From Sulfidibacter corallicola (GTDB taxonomy: Bacteria; Acidobacteriota; Holophagae; Acanthopleuribacterales; Acanthopleuribacteraceae): DNA of 64,000 nt. A program made the translations under genes and the position numbers. Within the stretch, counting starts at the first letter, position 1. Each line of letters begins with the position of its first letter. Positions 50,860-59,196 of this stretch are shown piece after piece. The stretch spans positions 5,171,001 to 5,235,000 of the forward strand of contig NZ_CP071793.1 in assembly GCF_017498545.1 (NCBI RefSeq). The letters run 5' to 3'. Under the pieces are notes generated by a model. The model made no database searches. It was not told where the DNA came from and worked only from the letters and a program-made list of their open reading frames with translations.

Positions 50860-51597
50860 GTGTGATCGGACGTACGATGTCTCCCGCGAACGGATGTCGG
50901 CTGGGGACCTTCCCTGAAGCCGACGTCGCATGGGATGGATACCTGCCCTGGGCCGTGCTGGAGGTGCGACCAGACGTGCCATGTTCCTATGGACGGATAT
51001 TCGACGGGCACCCTCGCTTGCCCGCATGGGTTGATCGATGTTCGTGATCAACCGGATGCTTTGATGGTGATTGTTCACGGCCAATCCTGGAGGGATGGCG
51101 CCTCTGCATCAAACCCCCATATGGAAGGGGTGGGTCCCGGGCCAATCCTGTAGGGATGGCCAACCGTTTGTTTGGACCACCATTGATAAAAACGCGGGCC
51201 AACGGCCCGCCACCAGCGGGCACCCCGGAGGGGTGATACAGTACAGCGAAGGGTTAAGGAGCCGGAGGCGACGCAACCCTGGTTGTTCGGGGTTCCCGGA
51301 CCCCAGCCCTGGAGGGGCGGCTCCGGGAAGGGCCCACCGGAAGGGACGCCAATCCCGCGCTGGTTCCACCGGATGGTACGTCAATTCCGCGCTGGCTCCA
51401 CCGGATGGTACGTCATTTCCCCGAAGGTCTTCGTAGCCCCGCTCCTTCAGAGCTCGATGCGGGAACTCCAAACAACCAGGGTTACGGCGCCGTTCCGGCA
51501 CCTCACCCTTCGCTGTAATGTGTGACCCTTACAGGGTCCCTGCTGGTGGCGCACCGGAGGTGCGCGTTTTTATCAATGGTGGTCCAAAGATGGGGTT
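50860..51597. repeat. Family C structured repeat pair, locus 2
   Basis: A forward copy (about 50930-51300) and an inverted partial copy (about 51430-51597). The forward copy matches the inverted half of the 38-kb locus over about 400 bases, including GTGATACAGTACAGCG, AAGGAGCCGGAGGCGACGC, the AACGCGGGCC/GGCCCGC hairpin and the CACCCC/GGGGTG hairpin. In the middle GGTACGTCA-type words (51373, 51407) repeat. No gene is supported between 50794 and 51882. Confidence 0.75.
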
Positions 51598-51783
51598 GGC
51601 CATCCCTTCAGGATAGGCCCGGGACGGCCCCCATCCACGCAGTCGTTCGATGGAGACCTGGCCATCCCTTCAGGATAGGCCCGGGACGGCGCCCATCCCC
51701 GCAGTCGTTCGATGGAGACCTGGCAATCCCTTCAGGATAGGCCCGGGACGGCGCCCATCCCGGCAGTCGTTTGATACAGACCA
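51598..51783. repeat. Three-unit 62-bp tandem repeat
   Basis: Units start at 51598, 51660 and 51722. Each reads GGCCATCCCTTCAGGATAGG, CCCGGGACGG, a CCCATCC word, GCAGTCGTTCGAT and GGAGACCT; the third is decayed at its end and a partial fourth follows. It is an expansion of the edge of the family C repeat. Confidence 0.85.
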
Positions 51784-51882
51784 GGATAGGCCCGGGAGAC
51801 CCCCATCCAAACATGGGACTGCGGCGCTTGCGGATGTCCCAAGCCTTGGTCGCGGCCCACCCTTGTGGACGGGCCGCCCACC

Positions 51883-53631
51883 CTACGGTGCCGTTTGGTT
51901 GGTTTTGTTGACCTCGATGAAACGATCGATTTCGCGCTCGAGGATCGGCATCGGCACGCAGCCGTTCGCCAACACCGCGTCGTGGAACTGGCGTCGATCG
52001 AAATGCACACCCAACTCGCGCTCGGCTTTCTCGCGCAGGGCCTTGATCTTCAACTCGCCGATCTTGTACGAAAGGGCTTGGCCCGGCCAGCAGATGTAGC
52101 GGTCGGTTTCGGTGGTGCACTCGTGGATCGAGAGCGCCGTGTGCTTGGCCAGGTAGTCGATCGACTGTTGACGGGTCCAACCCATGGCGTGAATGCCGGT
52201 GTCCACCACCAGGCGGCAAGCGCGCCACATCTCGTAGGTCAGCCGCCCGAAGTTGCTGTAGGGGTCCTGGTAGAACCCGGCCTCCAGGCCCAGCCACTCG
52301 CTGTACAGCGCCCAGCCCTCGCCGAACGCCGAGAGATAGAGGTTGCGGCGGAACGCCGGCAGTTCCGACAGCTCTTGGGATAGCGCCGATTGGAGGTGGT
52401 GACCCGGCACCGCTTCGTGCAGCGTCAGAGCCTCCAGCACGTACAGCGGCCGGCTCTCGAGGTTGTAGGTGTTGACCCAATAGGTACCCGGACGGGTGCT
52501 CTCGATCGAGGCGGGCACGTAGCGCCCGCCCGTATAGCCCGGCGCCAGGTAGTCGGGAACCGGCTCGACCCCGTAGGGTTGGCGCGGCAGGGTCTTGAAC
52601 AGGCTGGGCAGCTTGCCGTCCATTTTCTTCGAGAGGTAGGCCGCCTCTTTCAACAGCTCCTCGGGCGTTTTGGCGTAGAAGCGGGGATCCGTGCGCAGGA
52701 AATTGAGGAACGCCGCGAAATCACCCTCGAACCCGGTTTGCTCGATGACTTTCAGCATCTCGGCTCGGATGCGCTTGACCTCGGCCAGACCCATCTCGTG
52801 CACGTCCTTGGGATCCAGGTCCAGCGTGGTGTAGCGGCGAATGACGTGGCGGTAGTAGTTCTTGCCGTCCTCCATCTGGGAGGCGCCGATGGTTTTGCGC
52901 GCGCCGGGGATGTAGGTCTCGTCCATGAATTTCAGGAAGGTGCGATAGGCCGGGATTACGTGCTTGCCAATGGCCGCCTTGCCCGCCTTGTCCAGGCGCG
53001 CGCGATCGGCTTCCGAGACCGTGGCCGGGAACGACTTGAACGGCGCGTAGAAGGCGCTCTCGGTGGGATCCTCGAGCACGTGGGCACTGATGGTTCCCGA
53101 ATACTTCGACAGCGCCTCCTTGGGCAGGGTCCATCCGCGTTTCAATCCCATGCGCAGCAGGTCGATGTGCTCGCCGAAATACGCCGGCATCCGTTCAAGA
53201 CGGGCCAGGTAGTTTTCGTAATCTTTGGTGTTGCGGAACGGCGCGATGTCGGGCAGGCCGACCATCTCGATGTGGAACCCGTAGTCCGACGTCAGCGTCA
53301 GGGCGTAGCCGCCCAGGTCGAAGTCGCGAATCTCGTCCTCGAGCAGGTCGCGAAAGATGTCGGCGCTGATGCGCTCCTGGTGGGTCAGTTCCGCGGCGGG
53401 AATGGCGTCGAGCCGGGTCAGGAAACCGTGTAGGTCGGCGGTGCGGCGTTTCAGGTCGGCCAGCTTCATCGAGGCCAACTTGTCGTTGTGATCGTGAATG
53501 CCCTGATGGGTGGCGAAAATCGGATACTCGCGGGCGCGCCAGTCGCGCACGTTGTCGAAAAGGCGATTGAGTTGCTCACCGGCCGGATCGGCGGCGGAAA
53601 GGACCAGGAACATGTACATCCATAGGTTCAT
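51883..53631 (-). CDS. DUF885 family protein, putative zinc-dependent peptidase
   Basis: 582 residues with a short hydrophobic N-terminus (NLWMYMFLVLSAADPA), probably a signal peptide. The family signature TLHEAVPGHHLQSALSQEL near residue 407 supplies an HExxxGHH zinc-binding site, with FGEGWALYSEWLG downstream giving the likely third ligand (Glu). DUF885 proteins resemble M32-like gluzincin metallopeptidases and are common as secreted proteins in Acidobacteriota and Xanthomonadales. Full length. It stands alone between repeat regions. Substrate unknown. Confidence 0.88.
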   Translation of the reverse strand: MNLWMYMFLVLSAADPAGEQLNRLFDNVRDWRAREYPIFATHQGIHDHNDKLASMKLADLKRRTADLHGFLTRLDAIPAAELTHQERISADIFRDLLEDEIRDFDLGGYALTLTSDYGFHIEMVGLPDIAPFRNTKDYENYLARLERMPAYFGEHIDLLRMGLKRGWTLPKEALSKYSGTISAHVLEDPTESAFYAPFKSFPATVSEADRARLDKAGKAAIGKHVIPAYRTFLKFMDETYIPGARKTIGASQMEDGKNYYRHVIRRYTTLDLDPKDVHEMGLAEVKRIRAEMLKVIEQTGFEGDFAAFLNFLRTDPRFYAKTPEELLKEAAYLSKKMDGKLPSLFKTLPRQPYGVEPVPDYLAPGYTGGRYVPASIESTRPGTYWVNTYNLESRPLYVLEALTLHEAVPGHHLQSALSQELSELPAFRRNLYLSAFGEGWALYSEWLGLEAGFYQDPYSNFGRLTYEMWRACRLVVDTGIHAMGWTRQQSIDYLAKHTALSIHECTTETDRYICWPGQALSYKIGELKIKALREKAERELGVHFDRRQFHDAVLANGCVPMPILEREIDRFIEVNKTNQTAP

Positions 53632-53785
53632 CAGCGTAGCCTCACTTCGAATCGGTTGTTCTCGACCATCCTAACAGCCATCTGATATATCAGGGAAGCC
53701 CCAAAAGGGGCGATACCTTGATTCTCGCTAAAAAAGAATATGGCTGCTTCTTCAGCCAGCCCGTTTCTGAAGGGGCACCGGTTCG

Positions 53786-53841
53786 TGTCCATCCAGAAAT
53801 GGACTTGTTGTGGCGCCCTAGGTGAATAGGCTGGATGGGCA
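53786..53841. repeat. 56-bp element, family A copy 5
   Basis: TGTCCATCCAG at 53786-53796 and CTGGATGGGCA at 53831-53841; length 56 with one change in the left end. It lies in the leader of the DUF885 gene, 155 bases from its start. Confidence 0.75.
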
Positions 53842-53883
53842 GGGTATCAACTCTCAGCAAGGTACTTGGTTATAGGTGATTGG

Positions 53884-53925
53884 CTGATCCCTGATCCCTG
53901 ATCCCTGATCCCTGATCCCTGATCC
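53884..53925. repeat. Heptamer array (CTGATCC)6
   Basis: Six perfect head-to-tail 7-bp units, 43 bases beyond the 56-bp element. No gene is seen between 53632 and 53997. Confidence 0.9.
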
Positions 53926-53997
53926 CAGTTTGGCATCGAGAACCTGCCGCTTCCGAGGAACCAATTCGAAAAACCGCGGTTTTTCGCGGGGGACACG

Positions 53998-54885
53998 CTA
54001 GATCCAGATGAGTTGGTAGTGGGCGGTGAGGCGCTGCAGGTCGGCGATTTGTGCCGTCTGGATGGGTGGTTTCACCTTGTCTTCGAGCTGGTAGTAGGCC
54101 AGCGAACGGCTACAGGCCCAGATGTGAAAGCGCTTTTCTTCCAGCAGTTTCAGGAAACGTCCCTGCTGGAAGGTCGGGTCGATGAGGCGGACGCCGCGGT
54201 GAACCAGGAACACCCCCTGGAAGCGGGCCAAATCCAAGGAATCGAGAAAATCGGAGAGCAGCTCGGTGCCCAGCCTGGCATCGCGATCACCGATTTGTTC
54301 GTGTTGCACCACCAGCCAGTTCAGGGTGGGCAGGTTGGGCCCGCCGTTGGATCCGGATGCGCCCGGTCGAGGGGCCTGCGGCCGTTCCGGTGTTTCCTTC
54401 CGTGCCCGTGTCGATGCGGCCGGCTCTCGGGGGGCGGTTGGCCTCTCCGTCCGGGTGCGGGTTTGGGGCGCCTCGTTGGTCGTCGGTCGGGATCCGGCGG
54501 ACGTGGCCTGATCGACCGGGTCACCGGGGGCGTTGGTTCGGCGCTCGCGCCGTTCGCGGTCCCGTTGCCGGGCCGCACGTACCTCGCCGCGATCCACCGT
54601 CTTGGCGGGGAACGCGCTGATCTCGCGACGTACCCCGGAAGATGAATTGTTCGAGGGCGTCGGTTTGCGCGACTTCTTCCCCGTCTTGACGGTCACCACG
54701 AAACTGGCGCCCTTCCGTTCGAACCGGCATTGGTACCCCAGTTTGGCGATCGCGTTCGACAGGTTCAATTTGACCACTTCGCTGTCGGTGATCACCTCGA
54801 ACTCGGTGTCTTCGGCGTCGTCCAGTGCCTGGCGCACGATGGCGATCGCTTGCGTGACCGTTTGTCCCCGAAGGTCTAGCTGCAT
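53998..54885 (-). CDS. YedF-like selenium-associated protein (TusA-like plus DsrE-like domains)
   Basis: 295 residues in three parts. Residues 1-75 look like the TusA/SirA fold (EVITDSEVVKLNLSNAIAKL, then GYQCRFERKG), but the CPxP redox motif is absent (LRGQTVTQA). Residues about 76-190 are a low-complexity Arg/Pro/Thr linker. Residues 190-295 match the DsrE-like half of YedF: LGTELLSDFLDSL, GVFLVHRGVRLI, LLEEKRFHIWACSRSLAYYQ then LEDKVK, where YedF has a CGTC-type motif and here CSRS. YedF proteins (two-domain, about 200 residues) occur mainly in genomes with selenium metabolism. It starts one base after the upstream gene's stop and is third in the helicase operon. The Arg-rich linker is unusual and could bind nucleic acid. 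Confidence 0.65.
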   Translation of the reverse strand: MQLDLRGQTVTQAIAIVRQALDDAEDTEFEVITDSEVVKLNLSNAIAKLGYQCRFERKGASFVVTVKTGKKSRKPTPSNNSSSGVRREISAFPAKTVDRGEVRAARQRDRERRERRTNAPGDPVDQATSAGSRPTTNEAPQTRTRTERPTAPREPAASTRARKETPERPQAPRPGASGSNGGPNLPTLNWLVVQHEQIGDRDARLGTELLSDFLDSLDLARFQGVFLVHRGVRLIDPTFQQGRFLKLLEEKRFHIWACSRSLAYYQLEDKVKPPIQTAQIADLQRLTAHYQLIWI

Positions 54886-54886
54886 C

Positions 54887-55690
54887 TTATTTCATCTTCT
54901 CCAAATCGTAGGGTGGGTAATAGACCTTGAATCGCTGCTGGAAACTTTCGCCCAACCGCCACTGAAGTTTGGGCGCCACCCGGTGTAGATAGTATAAAAA
55001 GTCGCGCAACTTCACCAAATCAAAACCCTTCTCGGATATTTTGTCGAGTGGGACCCGGCCTTCCAGATTGAACTCGAGGTTGGTGAAGGAAAAGTTGGTG
55101 ATCGGGGTGACCAGGGTACAGGTGACCAGCTTGGGCATGTTGAAGCGCAGTTCCACCGCGTGCAGGTGTTGCCACGGCACGAAGATGGCGCGTCCGTTGG
55201 GCGCCACCAGGCTGACGCCCTCCTCGGTGAAGTCCAGGCGGCGCTTGCCGTGCCAGCGAATCATGAACAGGATGATGACCAGTAACGGGCTCAACACGGC
55301 GACACCCATCAACAGGGGCATCAAGGTGATGCGAAAGCTCTGGAAGGGATCTTGAAGGAACATCATGACCAGCAGGAAGGCGGCGCCGAAGAACAGGAGC
55401 ATCATGAGCACCAGCCAGGGCAGCATGGAGAGCGTGGCGTAGTAGCGACCGTGTAAGTAGATGGAGAAGGTGTCGTAGGGAACGAACCGGGGGGAAGCGG
55501 CTTCCGCGATGAACTCCGCCGCATCGGTGTCGGATCCCGGAATCCCGCGCTCGGGATCGACAGGTCGCGGTGGTTCCGACCTGGGAGGGCCGATCGACGT
55601 CTCGTCGAGTCGCGTCAAACTGGATCCGGGCGCGCCGGACCGTGGATCGTCGGCCATGGAGTCGGGTGTCGGTCCCGGTAGACCCTTCAT
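54887..55690 (-). CDS. Two-helix membrane protein with PH-like domain
   Basis: 267 residues. The first 75 are polar and Pro/Ser-rich (cytoplasmic). Two hydrophobic helices follow, WLVLMMLLFFGAAFLLVMMF and LMPLLMGVAVLSPLLVIILF, then a beta-rich domain (DFTEEGVSLVAPNGRAIFVP, WQHLHAVEL) that resembles bacterial PH/YcxB-like domains, and a helical tail (LVKLRDFLYYLHRVAPKLQW). No known function. Its ATG overlaps the helicase stop by four bases (ATGA), so the two are co-translated; the YedF-like gene follows after one base. Confidence 0.75.
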   Translation of the reverse strand: MKGLPGPTPDSMADDPRSGAPGSSLTRLDETSIGPPRSEPPRPVDPERGIPGSDTDAAEFIAEAASPRFVPYDTFSIYLHGRYYATLSMLPWLVLMMLLFFGAAFLLVMMFLQDPFQSFRITLMPLLMGVAVLSPLLVIILFMIRWHGKRRLDFTEEGVSLVAPNGRAIFVPWQHLHAVELRFNMPKLVTCTLVTPITNFSFTNLEFNLEGRVPLDKISEKGFDLVKLRDFLYYLHRVAPKLQWRLGESFQQRFKVYYPPYDLEKMK

Positions 55691-58224
55691 CCCCGACCTC
55701 TCACTTCCTGCTCACCGTGGAGCTGGGCCACCAATTGGGCCTGCGTCAGTTCCCAGCGCGGATACGCGTCGACCAGCGAAAGAAACCTCTTGCCGTAACC
55801 CTTGTTGAGAATGCGGTTGTCGGCGATGATCAGCACCCCGCGATCCTCCTTGGTGCGAATCAGCCGTCCGACGCCCTGTTTGAATTTCAGCAGCGCCAGC
55901 GGCAGGGAGTACTCACTGAAGGACGAGCGGCCGTCGGCCTCGATGGCCGTGCAGCGTGCCTCGAAGATCGGGTCGCGCATTTGCCGGAACGGCAATTTGG
56001 CGATGATGACCTTGGTCAAGGCATGGCCCGGCAGATCGATCCCTTCCCAAAACGAATCGGTTCCCAGCAACACACCGTGATTCTTTTTGATTTTTTCCAC
56101 CAACACCGAGCGCTGCTCGCGACCTTGAACCAAGAGCGCGACACCCGCCTGGGCCAGAGGCTGTTCGAGGGTGCGGGCCACGATGTTCATTTGGGCGTAA
56201 GCGGTGAACAGGACCAGGGTTCCGCCCGGAAAGGGGCTCAGCGCAGTTTTCAGGATCAGCCCCGCCAGATCGTCCGCGAATGCCGGGTGGGTCGGCCCGG
56301 AGCTCATCCGGACCAGGCACAGGCCGGCCTGGCGGGCGTAGTCGAACGGTGACGCGAAGGACTGGGTGATCTGTTTCTTGTCCTCCAGCTTGGCCAGCCC
56401 GTTGCGGTTGGTGAAAAAGCGGAACTCGTCCTTGAGGTCCAAGGTGGCCGAGGTCATGACCACCGATTTGAAGGGCTGAAACAGGGCTTCGCGCAGGGTG
56501 CCGCTCACGTCGAGCGGCGAGACGCGGTATTCGAATTCCTCGAAACGCCGGGAAATTTTCAATTCCAGCCAGGGCACGTGGTTGGGATCCTGACGAATGG
56601 CGAAATACTTCAGGGTACTGAGCGTATCTTCCACCCGACTCATGCGAGCCGCCAGCTCGATGCAGATGCCCTGGTGTTGATCGAGGAAGGCCTCGGACTG
56701 GTTTTCCAGATGGGTACGGACGTTCTTGACGACCAGCATCAGGCGGTGCAGCAACTCCATGAGCCTGGCGGCTTCCGCCTTGGCTTCGTCCAGTTCGCCG
56801 CTGCCGAGGATCTCGTTGCGCAGCCACAGCAGGACGTTGCGCTTGCCCTCGGGATTGAATTGATTGTGCAAGGCGCGGCTGAGGGCGTGAATCTGTTGCA
56901 CGACCTCGTCCTGAATGACGGTGTACTCGGGCAGCAATTCGTCGCCCAGCACGCGGGCAAGGTTGGCGGCGCCATCCACGGCCACGTTGAGCAGGCGGCT
57001 CAGCACGCCTTTACTGCCGCGGTTGTTGCTGAAGAATTTGGCGAGCAGGAATCGCAGGCCCAGCGACGAGACCTTGTTGCCGAAGTGATCGGTGGCGATG
57101 TCCTCCATGCTGTGGGCCTCGTCGAGGATCACGTGTCCGTAGGAGGGCATGACCGCCGCGGTCTTGTAATTGTCGGATTGTTGGCGCACGGCCAGATCGG
57201 CGAACAGCAGGGCCTGGTTGACGACCAGGATGCGCGATTGGGCGGCGCGCCGGCGCGATTCGTAGAAAGGAGCCCGCTGGAAAAAGGGACACTTGGCGCC
57301 AAGGCACATGTCCGCGTCGGATCGAATGAGGTCCCAGGATTCGCGCGAGGGCATGAACGGCAGATCGGCGAGATCGCCCTTGCCGGTTTCCTCGACCCAG
57401 GCGGCCAGGTCCTCCACTTCGCGCTGGATGTCGCGTTCCTCGTCGGTGAACAGCGCCATCTGGTGGGAGCGGACGTCGGCCATCTTGCGCAGGCAGACGT
57501 AGTTGCCGCGACCCTTGATCAGCGCGGCGCGGGGCGGATCGGGGATTACGCTCTGGGCCAGGGGGATGTCCTTGTTGACCAACTGCTCCTGGAGCGCGAT
57601 GGTCTTGGTGGCGATGACGATGCGGTCGCGGTTGTGCTTGCTCCACAACATGGCGGGGATCAGATAGGCCAGGCTCTTGCCGGTTCCGGTGCCGGCCTCG
57701 ACCGACAAAATGTGTTCCTCGTTGAGCGCCTTGGCCACGGACGTCGCCATGGCGACCTGGCCCTCGCGAGACTCGTAGTTCGGCAGCTTGCGGGAAAGCG
57801 CGCCTTCGGGACCCAGGATCGCGGCGACCTCGTCGGTGGCCACATCGACCTTCTTCTGGTCCGCGGCCGGTTCGGCGACCACGATGCAGTGGCTCACCTC
57901 GTTGTTGACGATCATCGAGCCGACGCCTTCCTCGCCGAAGAGGGTGGCCATCGCCATATCCGCCCGGGACGGCTGAAGCACGCCGCTGGGATGGTTGTGG
58001 ACCGTCATGTCGCCGGCCTGGGTGCGGCTGATCAGGGCGGGAACCTCGGTGTGGGTGCCGCGGCACACGATGCTCACCTGGGTGAACTGTTGCTCGCCTT
58101 CGCCCCGGCGGAGCACGGCAAACAATTCGGCCCCTCGGTTCTCCTCGATTTCGCGACGAAGGGCCGCGATGACCTCCGTGGTCATGTAACGCGTGGTTTC
58201 GACCATATCCCGCTCGTTAGACAT
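55687..58224 (-). CDS. DinG-family superfamily 2 helicase with N-terminal JAB/RadC-like domain
   Basis: 845 residues from ATG 58224; ATG 58206 is an alternative with a comparable site. Residues about 15-125 form a JAB/RadC-like domain with the metal motif HNHPSGVLQPSRAD near 75. The helicase follows: Walker A EAGTGTGKSLAYLIPA, DEAH box VILDEAHSMED, motif VI QGVGRLIRTKEDRG. The DinG/XPD iron-sulfur region has Cys at about 242 (NYVC), 306 and 311 (MCLGAKC), but the fourth position is Ala (CPFFQRAPFYESRRR), so the 4Fe-4S cluster may be absent or atypical. It likely unwinds DNA or R-loop structures with 5'-3' polarity. It heads an operon with the membrane and YedF-like genes. Confidence 0.88.
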   Translation of the reverse strand: MSNERDMVETTRYMTTEVIAALRREIEENRGAELFAVLRRGEGEQQFTQVSIVCRGTHTEVPALISRTQAGDMTVHNHPSGVLQPSRADMAMATLFGEEGVGSMIVNNEVSHCIVVAEPAADQKKVDVATDEVAAILGPEGALSRKLPNYESREGQVAMATSVAKALNEEHILSVEAGTGTGKSLAYLIPAMLWSKHNRDRIVIATKTIALQEQLVNKDIPLAQSVIPDPPRAALIKGRGNYVCLRKMADVRSHQMALFTDEERDIQREVEDLAAWVEETGKGDLADLPFMPSRESWDLIRSDADMCLGAKCPFFQRAPFYESRRRAAQSRILVVNQALLFADLAVRQQSDNYKTAAVMPSYGHVILDEAHSMEDIATDHFGNKVSSLGLRFLLAKFFSNNRGSKGVLSRLLNVAVDGAANLARVLGDELLPEYTVIQDEVVQQIHALSRALHNQFNPEGKRNVLLWLRNEILGSGELDEAKAEAARLMELLHRLMLVVKNVRTHLENQSEAFLDQHQGICIELAARMSRVEDTLSTLKYFAIRQDPNHVPWLELKISRRFEEFEYRVSPLDVSGTLREALFQPFKSVVMTSATLDLKDEFRFFTNRNGLAKLEDKKQITQSFASPFDYARQAGLCLVRMSSGPTHPAFADDLAGLILKTALSPFPGGTLVLFTAYAQMNIVARTLEQPLAQAGVALLVQGREQRSVLVEKIKKNHGVLLGTDSFWEGIDLPGHALTKVIIAKLPFRQMRDPIFEARCTAIEADGRSSFSEYSLPLALLKFKQGVGRLIRTKEDRGVLIIADNRILNKGYGKRFLSLVDAYPRWELTQAQLVAQLHGEQEVRGRG

Positions 58225-58559
58225 TGCGGAGACGCGGCATCCGCCGCGTCGCCATCCTGGCAGTATAGCACCCAAGCGGAGCGATTCGATCGGCAACAAG
58301 TGCGGTCTCGGATTCGGCTGGACCTTCGCCCAAAAGATCGTTTTCCATCCCACTCGGCGGTGACCGCTGATTTTCACCACGGAGCCGTTGCTCTGGCCTG
58401 GGGCCTGGGTTTCAGGTGGGTAACGAATCGAAGTGATTCGATTGGGAGTTCCCGCATTCACGAGCGGGGTGTCGCCGCTGTAGGTTGGCCCGCCGGGCCG
58501 ACTCTTCGAAGTAACCAATCTCAAAGCTTCCGCATCTGGAGAGGGGTATAAGGCCTGTA

Positions 58560-58580
58560 GGTGGAGCAGCTTGCTCCACC
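58560..58580. repeat. Family B hairpin
   Basis: Identical to 41547-41567: a 9-bp perfect stem with loop GCT, flanked by CCTGTA and AATCGAAGCGA. Upstream, at 58482-58505, GGTTGGCCCGCCGGGCCGAC is a related palindrome. Confidence 0.8.
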
Positions 58581-58669
58581 AATCGAAGCGACCTAATACA
58601 GATCGAAATCGATTATCGAGAGAGCGAGAGGCCCGACTTATCTGCTTCGCTCTTTTATCGCTCTATCTG

Positions 58670-59170
58670 GCGAAGCCTGGGCAGCTTCGAAGTGTCGGCC
58701 GAGCCGGCTTACCGCCCCTGACCAACCTACTGCCGCGCCGACCCTCTCGGTTTGCGGGCACTCCTCGTGTGGGTCGGTTCGAAATGTCCCTCGAGCCGAT
58801 GGACCTACCGGGCACGACGACCCTCTCGGGATGCGGGAACTCCTCGCATTGATTGCTTCGAAATGTCCATCGGGCCGATGGACCTACCGGGCACGACGAC
58901 CCTCTCGGTTTGCGGGAACTCCTCGCATTGATTGCTTCGAAATGTCCATCGAGCCGATGGACCTACCGGGCACGACGACCCTCTCGGGATGCGGGAACTC
59001 CTCGCATTGATTGCTTCGAAATGTCCATCGGGCCGATGGACCTACCGGGCACGACGACCCTCTCGGGATGCGGGAACTCCTCGCATTGATTGCTTCGAAA
59101 TGTTCATCCGGCGGGCTTACCGCCCCTGGTGCCCCTACCGGGGACGACGAATCTCTCGATGTTTGGGGAC
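58670..59170. repeat. 79-bp tandem array with hairpin in each unit
   Basis: The 58774-59110 core has four 79-bp units (matching phase at 58853, 58932, 59011, 59090), with diverged units at both ends. Each contains GTCCATCGGGCCGATGGAC (or a CGAGCCG variant), an 8-bp perfect stem, then CTACCGGGCACGACGACCCT, CTCGGGATGCGGGAACTCCT and CGCATTGATTGCTTCGAAAT. The spacer is the reverse complement of the one between family B hairpins at 61930-62050. 79 is not a multiple of three, so it is not coding. Nothing else is seen between 58225 and 59196. Confidence 0.85.
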
Positions 59171-59196
59171 AGTGGTGCGAAACTCCTGGGCCTCGG

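Noticed and set aside
53998..54885. Smr-domain (MutS2-like) protein, suggested by the LDLRG start
   Set aside because: The later Smr motif (HGxG) is absent, and the rest of the N-terminal domain and the whole C-terminal domain fit TusA/DsrE (YedF) better.
58774..59110. CRISPR array
   Set aside because: The units are continuous tandem copies; there are no unique spacers between short repeats, and no cas genes are present. The heptamer arrays were rejected for the same reason.
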